DNA from: Prorocentrum cordatum
Lineage: Eukaryota > Sar > Dinophyceae > Prorocentrales > Prorocentraceae
Direction: 5' to 3'
DNA: 64,000 bases
NCBI GenBank assembly: GCA_963575745.1
Contig: CAUYUJ010015282.1
Span: 351,151-415,150 of the forward strand
Below, piece by piece: positions 59,485-64,000 of the stretch. Below the pieces are notes generated by a model. It made no database searches, was not told the origin of the DNA, and worked only from the letters and a program-made list of their open reading frames with translations. The translations under genes were made by a program, and so were the position numbers. Every line of letters begins with the position of its first letter. The stretch's first letter is position 1.

Positions 59485-61898
59485 GTTTTTCCCAACCATC
59501 CTGTGGTGTTGGGTCCTCGTTTTGAAGAGACGGTGCCCCGCGTTCTCCTTCCCTCCTTCCTCCCGCTGCCTCCTCCCCCCTCCCATCATCATGGCCCCAC
59601 AGGGAGCTCCACCGAAGGCCCCAGTGCCGCCGCCCGCATGCGTCCCCCACACCCATGTCGGCACACCCCTCACACGCTTCGTTGCCCCACAGGGAGCTCC
59701 ACCGAAGGCCCCAGTGGCCGCGGCCGCATACGTCACCCACACACATTTCGGCACACCCCTCACACGTTTCGTGGCCCCATAGGGAGCTCCACCGAAGGCC
59801 CCAGTGCCCGCGGCCGCATGCATCACCCACACCCATTTCGGCCAACCCCTCACACGCTTCGTGGCCCCATGGGGAGCTCCACCGAAGGCCCCAGTGCCCG
59901 CGGCCGCATGCGTCACCCACACCCAATTCGGCACACCCCTCACACGTTTCGTGGCCCCATAGGGAGCTCCACCGAAGGCCTCAGTGCCGCCGCCCGCATG
60001 CGTCACCCCCACCCATTTCGGCACACCCCTCACACGCTTCGTGGCTCCATAGGGAGCTCCACCGAAGGCCCCAGTGCCCGCGCCCGCATGCGTCACCCAC
60101 ACCCATTTCGGCACACCCCTCACACGCTTCGTGGCTCCATAGGGAGCTCCGCCGAAGGCCCCAGTGCCCGCGCCCGCATGCGTCACCCACACCCATTTCG
60201 GCACACCCCTCACACGTTTCGTGGCTCCATAGGGAGCTCCGCCGAAGGCCCCAGTGCCCGCGCCCGCATGCGTCACCCACACCCATTTCGGCACACCCCT
60301 CACACGTTTCGTGGCTCCATAGGGAGCTCCACCGAAGGCCCCAGTGCCCGCGCCCGCATGCGTCACCCACACCCATTTCGGCACACCCCTCACACGTTTC
60401 GTGGCTCCATAGGGAGCTCCGCCGAAGGCCCCAGTGCCCGCGCCCGCATGCGTCACCCACACCCATTTCGGCACACCCCTCACACGTTTCGTGGCTCCAT
60501 AGGGAGCTCCACCGAAGGCCCCAGTGCCCGCGCCCGCATGCGTCACCCACACCCATTTCGGCACACCCCTCACACGTTTCGTGGCTCCATAGGGAGCTCC
60601 ACCGAAGGCCCCAGTGCCCGCGCCCGCATGCGTCACCCACACCCATTTCGGCACACCCCTCACACGTTTCGTGGCTCCATAGGGAGCTCCACCGAAGGCC
60701 CCAGTGCCCGCGCCCGCATGCGTCACCCACACCCATTTCGGCACACCCCTCACACGTTTCGTGGCTCCATAGGGAGCTCCACCGAAGGCCCCAGTGCCCG
60801 CGCCCGCATGCGTCACCCACACCCATTTCGGCACACCCCTCACACGTTTCGTGGCTCCATAGGGAGCTCCACCGAAGGCCCCAGTGCCCGCGCCCGCATG
60901 CGTCACCCACACTCAACGCACACGTCACACCCTCCGTGGTGGCCCCATAGGGAGCCCCACCGAAGGCCCCAGTGCTGCCGCCCGCATGCGTCCCGCACAC
61001 CCAATTCGGCACACCCCTCACACGTTTCGTGGCCCCATAGGGAGCCCCACCGAAGGCCCCAGTGCTGCCGCCCGCATGCGTCACGCACACCCAATTCGGC
61101 ACACCCCTCACACGTTTCGTGGCCCCATAGGGAGACCGAAGGCCCCAGTGCTGCCGCCCGCATGCGTCACGCACATTCGGCACACCCCTCACACGTTTCG
61201 TGGCCCCATAGCTCCACCGAAGGCCTCAGTGGCGGCGCTCACATGCGCATGCGTCCCGCGCACCCATTTCGGCACATCCCTGACAGGCTTCGTGGCCCCA
61301 TCATCCACCGGAGGCCCCAGTGGCGGCGCTCACATGCGTCACCCACACCCACCCAATTCGGCACACCCCTCACACGTTTCGTGGCCCCATAGGGAGCTCC
61401 ACCGAAGGCCCCAGCGGCCGCGCTCACATGCGTCCCCGCCACCCATCCCGGCACGCCCCTCACAACAACAGGTTTCGTGGCCCCATAGGGAGCTCCACCG
61501 AAGGCGCTCACATGCGTCCCCGCCGCACATCCCAGTACACCCCTCACGCGCTTCGTGGCCCCATAGGGAGCTCCACCGAAGGCCCCAGTAGCGGCGCTTA
61601 CATGCGTCTCCGCCACCCATCCCGCCCCCCCCCCCCGCATCAGCATCATGTTTCGGGGACCCATAGGGAGCTCCACTGGAGGCCCCAGTGGCGGCCCGCA
61701 CATGCGTTTCCGCCACCCATGTCGGCACGCCCCGCGAGTGTTTCATGTCCCCATAGGGAGCTTCGCCGAATGCCCCAGTGGCACCCATCTCGGCACACCC
61801 CTCACACGTTCCGTAGTCCTATGGGGAGTTCCATTGAAGATGAAACCCGCAGCTGCGGTACTGACAACTGCATATGGTTGGGTTCTTCGCCAGGCTAT
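59485..61898 (+). repeat. Satellite cassette B, copy 3
   Basis: Left border TTTTTCCCAACCATCCTGTG then GTGTTGGGTCCTCGTTTTGA is identical to copy 2. About 20 units follow. Those from 60061 to 60900 are almost identical and exactly 90 bp, with spacer CGCCCGCATGCGTCACCCAC then ACCCATTTCGGCACACCCCT. Units at both edges diverge. Right border: GCGGTACTGACAACTGCATA then TGGTTGGGTTCTTCGCCAGG. A unit length divisible by three makes very long frames on both strands, which are rejected as genes. Confidence 0.9.
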
Positions 61899-62094
61899 AA
61901 TTTTTTTTTAGACTCTGGCAAGTTTACTTGCATGGACGGGGGGGGGGGGGCTGAGCCTGAAGCAAGCCCGGGGGGGGGGCGCGGAAATCACGCAAGTCGA
62001 AAGGCACTTGCACGCTAGTATTCGCTTGAAGAGGGGCGAAGGGGGGGGGGGGGGGCGAACGCCATGCAAGTAAACTTGCCTGAATCCAAAAAAA
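61897..62094. mobile_element. MITE-like element with 33-bp inverted ends
   Basis: TTTTTTTTAGACTCTGGCAA then GTTTACTTGCATGG faces CCATGCAAGTAAACTTGCCT then GAATCCAAAAAAA. CAGGCT occurs directly outside both ends (61891-61896 and 62095-62100), a possible 6-bp target-site duplication falling on the cassette B right border. The interior has three G-runs of 10-15 bases and CAAGCCC / GCTTGAAG motifs. Confidence 0.6.
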
Positions 62095-62336
62095 CAGGCT
62101 CCAAGAGGGGGGGAAGAAAGCCGCATTCGTTCAAAGTCGGTCCCCGGACCCCTCCCAGGATCCACCTGGCGCAGTGCTTCACCCCAGACTTGTGCTTGAC
62201 GGCCCTGGGGCCCGAGAACGGCCCCCTGGAGGAGGACGAGGAGGAGGAGGAGTAGGAGGATGAGGAGGCCGAACGCTGCGAAAAGCCTTCCCGGACCCTG
62301 CCCCCCCCTCCTGCTGGCCGGAACCCGCGTGCCGGG

Positions 62337-62611
62337 TCAGCCCGGACCCCCCCGCCGGCTCCAAGCAGAAGGACCCCTTTTCCTCCTGGTGAGCTCCCTC
62401 AGCTGGCGCCTCTGCGCCTCCTCGCCGTCGGGCAGATGGCGCACGTAGCAGTCCCTCGCCTCCAGGTGGAACGAGGGCGGCACGACGATGCCCCCCCCGA
62501 ACCTGACCGCCGGGAAGTCTTTCAGGTGGTCGTACTTGCGGAAGAGGCGGTCGTGATGCGTGGCGGGGTAGTGGAGCACCTTCGCGCCGGCCACGACCTC
62601 TTGAGGAACAA
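62337..62611 (-). CDS. Candidate exon of an unrecognised protein
   Basis: The minus-strand frame, immediately after a family M repeat, reads EVVAGAKVLHYPATHHDRLF, RKYDHLKDFPAVRFGGGIVV and PPSFHLEARDCYVRHLPDGE. Nearly every codon ends in G or C and the composition is that of a folded protein. A pyrimidine-rich TTCCTTTGTTCCTCAAG acceptor-like site precedes it. The end is unclear and could be a donor near CAGCTGAGG. No family is recognised. The frame stays open to 62337 with a more basic, less convincing tail. Confidence 0.45.
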
Positions 62612-62738
62612 AGGAACGCGCGGATTTCTAGGATCGGTGCAAGACGCGCCAGGGGTGGCGCTGGAGGCGCCGCCAGGGCGGCCGAACACCGATCCAACAA
62701 TTAATCGCGGATCTCCGACAATTTATGCTTATGCGTTT
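62605..62738. repeat. Family M, copy 5
   Basis: GGAACGCGCGGATTTCTAGG then ATCGGTGC faces ACACCGATCC and GCGGATCTCCGACAATTTAT. The last block equals the start of copy 1. Confidence 0.65.
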
Positions 62739-62879
62739 CTTCTCTCCTCTGAAGAGAATAATCTGGGAATCTCTGAGGGCATGCAGATCTGGGCGATGGC
62801 TCGCGGTCGTTCCGGAGCGCTCCAGAACGCTCTGAGAGCGTTCTGATAGACTTATCCCCAAACATGGGTCCCCGACCCG

Positions 62880-62972
62880 TTCCCTGGAACCCGTTTGCCA
62901 TCCCGAATCGTTTTTGACGGTTTCGGGGCCTGGCAAGGCCCCCCACCAGGCTCCGAAAACGAAGAACAGCTC
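62880..62972 (-). repeat. Family P, minus-oriented copy
   Basis: CCCGAATCGTTTTTGACGGT, TTCGGGGCCTGGCAAGGCCC and GAAAACGAAGAAC match. Confidence 0.6.
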
Positions 62973-63049
62973 GTGATTCTTTCATGACCCAAGGGGGTCA
63001 AAATCGTCACGTTATGATGCATTCTCGGGGGACCTTGGCTGTCCAGTCG

Positions 63050-63152
63050 CGGCCCTATCCGCGTCGAATCCATGTCGGCCTCGTCGGATCCGTGTCGACT
63101 CCGCGTCGAATCCACGTCGACTCCACGCCAAATCCGCGTCGAGTCTTTTATC
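63050..63152. repeat. CGCGTCGAATCC minisatellite
   Basis: GTCGAATCCACGTCGACTCC and variants repeat about six times. Confidence 0.75.
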
Positions 63153-63379
63153 GAGCCCGCGCCGGGCACAAGAAAAGACACCCATCTGGGGACAGGCGAG
63201 GCCCCCCGAAGATGCAACGTACGTCATCCTAGGCCTGCCACTCGAACCTCGTCGCTCTGTGGGCGCACAAACCCGAGGTCCATCGTGAGCAGCTCGCTCT
63301 CGGGGTACGTCGACCATGCGGCCCCGCAGCCGCGCAGCCGCTCCACCTCCCGAGGCCTCTCCCCAACCGGGCTCCAGGA

Positions 63380-63440
63380 GGAAGGATCGCGCCGCGTCGC
63401 CGATGTGCCGCTGACGCATCGGCAACGTCGGCGATGTATC
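63380..63440. repeat. GATGCATC-family fragment
   Basis: GGAGGAAGGATCGCGCCGCG then TCGCCGATG and GACGCATCGGCAACGTCGGC. Confidence 0.55.
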
Positions 63441-63714
63441 CCAACACAGCCGTACGTGCGATCAAGAAAACTATAGTTTAAAAGACCTGGGCGAACTTTC
63501 TAGAAGTTTCTTTGGACATTCCTGGGCCAGCTGCTTCTGCTAAGGCTGAAGGGACGAACGTGCTTGAGGAACTGTGCCAACTTTCTGGCAAATGGGTTAA
63601 TCAACGCTGGCCCAACTTGTCGGGGGCAACTGTGTTCATCAAATGCTGGACCATATACGCTCGCGCATTGAAAAAAATAAGGATGGCATGTGATTTCTAG
63701 ATTTTCTGCATCTG

Positions 63715-63805
63715 GGACCCCAACGACTCAGGATGAAAAACCGATCTCGGGGAATGGTGCGAGACCTCTGGGTGTCGACGCCATGAAAACATCATGACGT
63801 CGGGG
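63715..63805 (+). repeat. Family P, 3-prime fragment
   Basis: CCCAACGACTCAGGATGAAA, ATCATGACGTCGGGGGTCTG. It is followed directly by a GATCGCATC-type repeat. Confidence 0.6.
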
Positions 63806-63940
63806 GTCTGGGACACCAGCGATGCAATTGGCGCCGTCGGCGTGAAGAACATCGGGTTCCACATCGAGCCACATCGCCGATGCATCGGCGATGCGGCGCG
63901 GTCCTCCAACCCCATCTACTCGGACCCCATCCTGGGAAAT
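63806..63940. repeat. GATGCATC fold-back repeat, copy 3
   Basis: Contains GTCGGCGTGAAGAACATCGG, ATCGCCGATGCATCGGCGAT and GCGGTCCTCCAACCCCATC, the right half of the family as at 25390-25490. Confidence 0.65.
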
Positions 63941-64000
63941 CGAAAAGTACTGATAAAGCTACTCCCTGGACCTCTCCCAGGGTGCGTTCTAGCTGGAATT

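Noticed and set aside
59320-61392. Open frames of 400-669 codons on both strands in the 90-bp array
   Set aside because: A 90-bp unit preserves frame on both strands automatically. There is no start context, no domain, and the array is a bordered satellite.
27981-61898. CCCAACCAT / ATGGTTGGG as true terminal inverted repeats of cassette B
   Set aside because: Similarity among the three copies continues about 19 bp beyond ATGGTTGGG at the right end, so these short inverse motifs are internal, not the element ends.
1-64000. tRNA, rRNA or snRNA genes
   Set aside because: No convincing cloverleaf, 5S or snRNA core was recognised by eye. Isolated GGTTCGAAT-like strings (for example near 37843) lack the remaining arms. 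A tRNAscan or Infernal run would settle it.
1-64000. An intact dinoflagellate spliced-leader sequence
   Set aside because: No full CCGTAGCCATTTTGGCTCAAG-like match was noticed; only the partial similarity in the LTRs is reported.

Overview
The window looks like nuclear DNA of a dinoflagellate. It has high GC and very low gene density. Purine-only (GGA)n tracts recur every few kilobases. There is one alveolin-type repeat protein (broken). The non-LTR retrotransposon has the APE/RT/RNase H layout, and the LTR retrotransposon carries an extra SPxC/EHP domain of a kind I associate with protist and dinoflagellate copia elements. Several coding fragments have plausible GC or GT splice donors. Bacterial organisation is absent, and most long reading frames here are by-products of tandem repeats. 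The species cannot be fixed from the sequence alone.

Layout. 1-6.3 kb: dispersed fold-back repeats (called family P here), an inverted pair of minisatellites, microsatellites, and a small transposon nested in a P copy. 6.5-8.0 kb: the only convincing intact gene, an intronless membrane-anchored polysaccharide pyruvyl transferase on the minus strand. 9.3-11.3 kb: a 90/79-bp satellite array with defined borders. 12-15 kb: low complexity. 15.0-20.0 kb: a broken LINE on the plus strand, split by a long pentanucleotide satellite. 21-26 kb: hairpin elements, a prolyl-hydroxylase gene fragment, small MITEs and two candidate exons. 27-29.8 kb: a second satellite cassette type and another candidate exon. 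30.2-31.1 kb: alveolin-like pseudogene. 31.5-34 kb: satellite, MITEs and an inverted-repeat pair. 35.8-39.3 kb: three tandem units of about 1.2 kb. 39.4-43.3 kb: two satellite cassettes side by side. 43.36-53.12 kb: a structurally complete copia LTR retrotransposon (220-bp LTRs, 5-bp target-site duplication, minus strand) whose gag-pol is broken. 53-59 kb: minisatellites and triplet repeats. 59.5-61.9 kb: a third cassette with 90-bp units, then another MITE. 62.3-64 kb: a coding fragment and more dispersed repeats.

The window is therefore a record of mobile and tandem DNA rather than a pathway. Its strongest new-looking content is a set of small repeat families. One MITE family has exact 6-bp target-site duplications at two loci. 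Two kinds of bordered satellite cassette share ends while their internal arrays differ. A fold-back family sits directly against two coding fragments and may be related to introner-like elements. All family names used here (P, M, H, G, cassettes A and B) are local labels, not database names.
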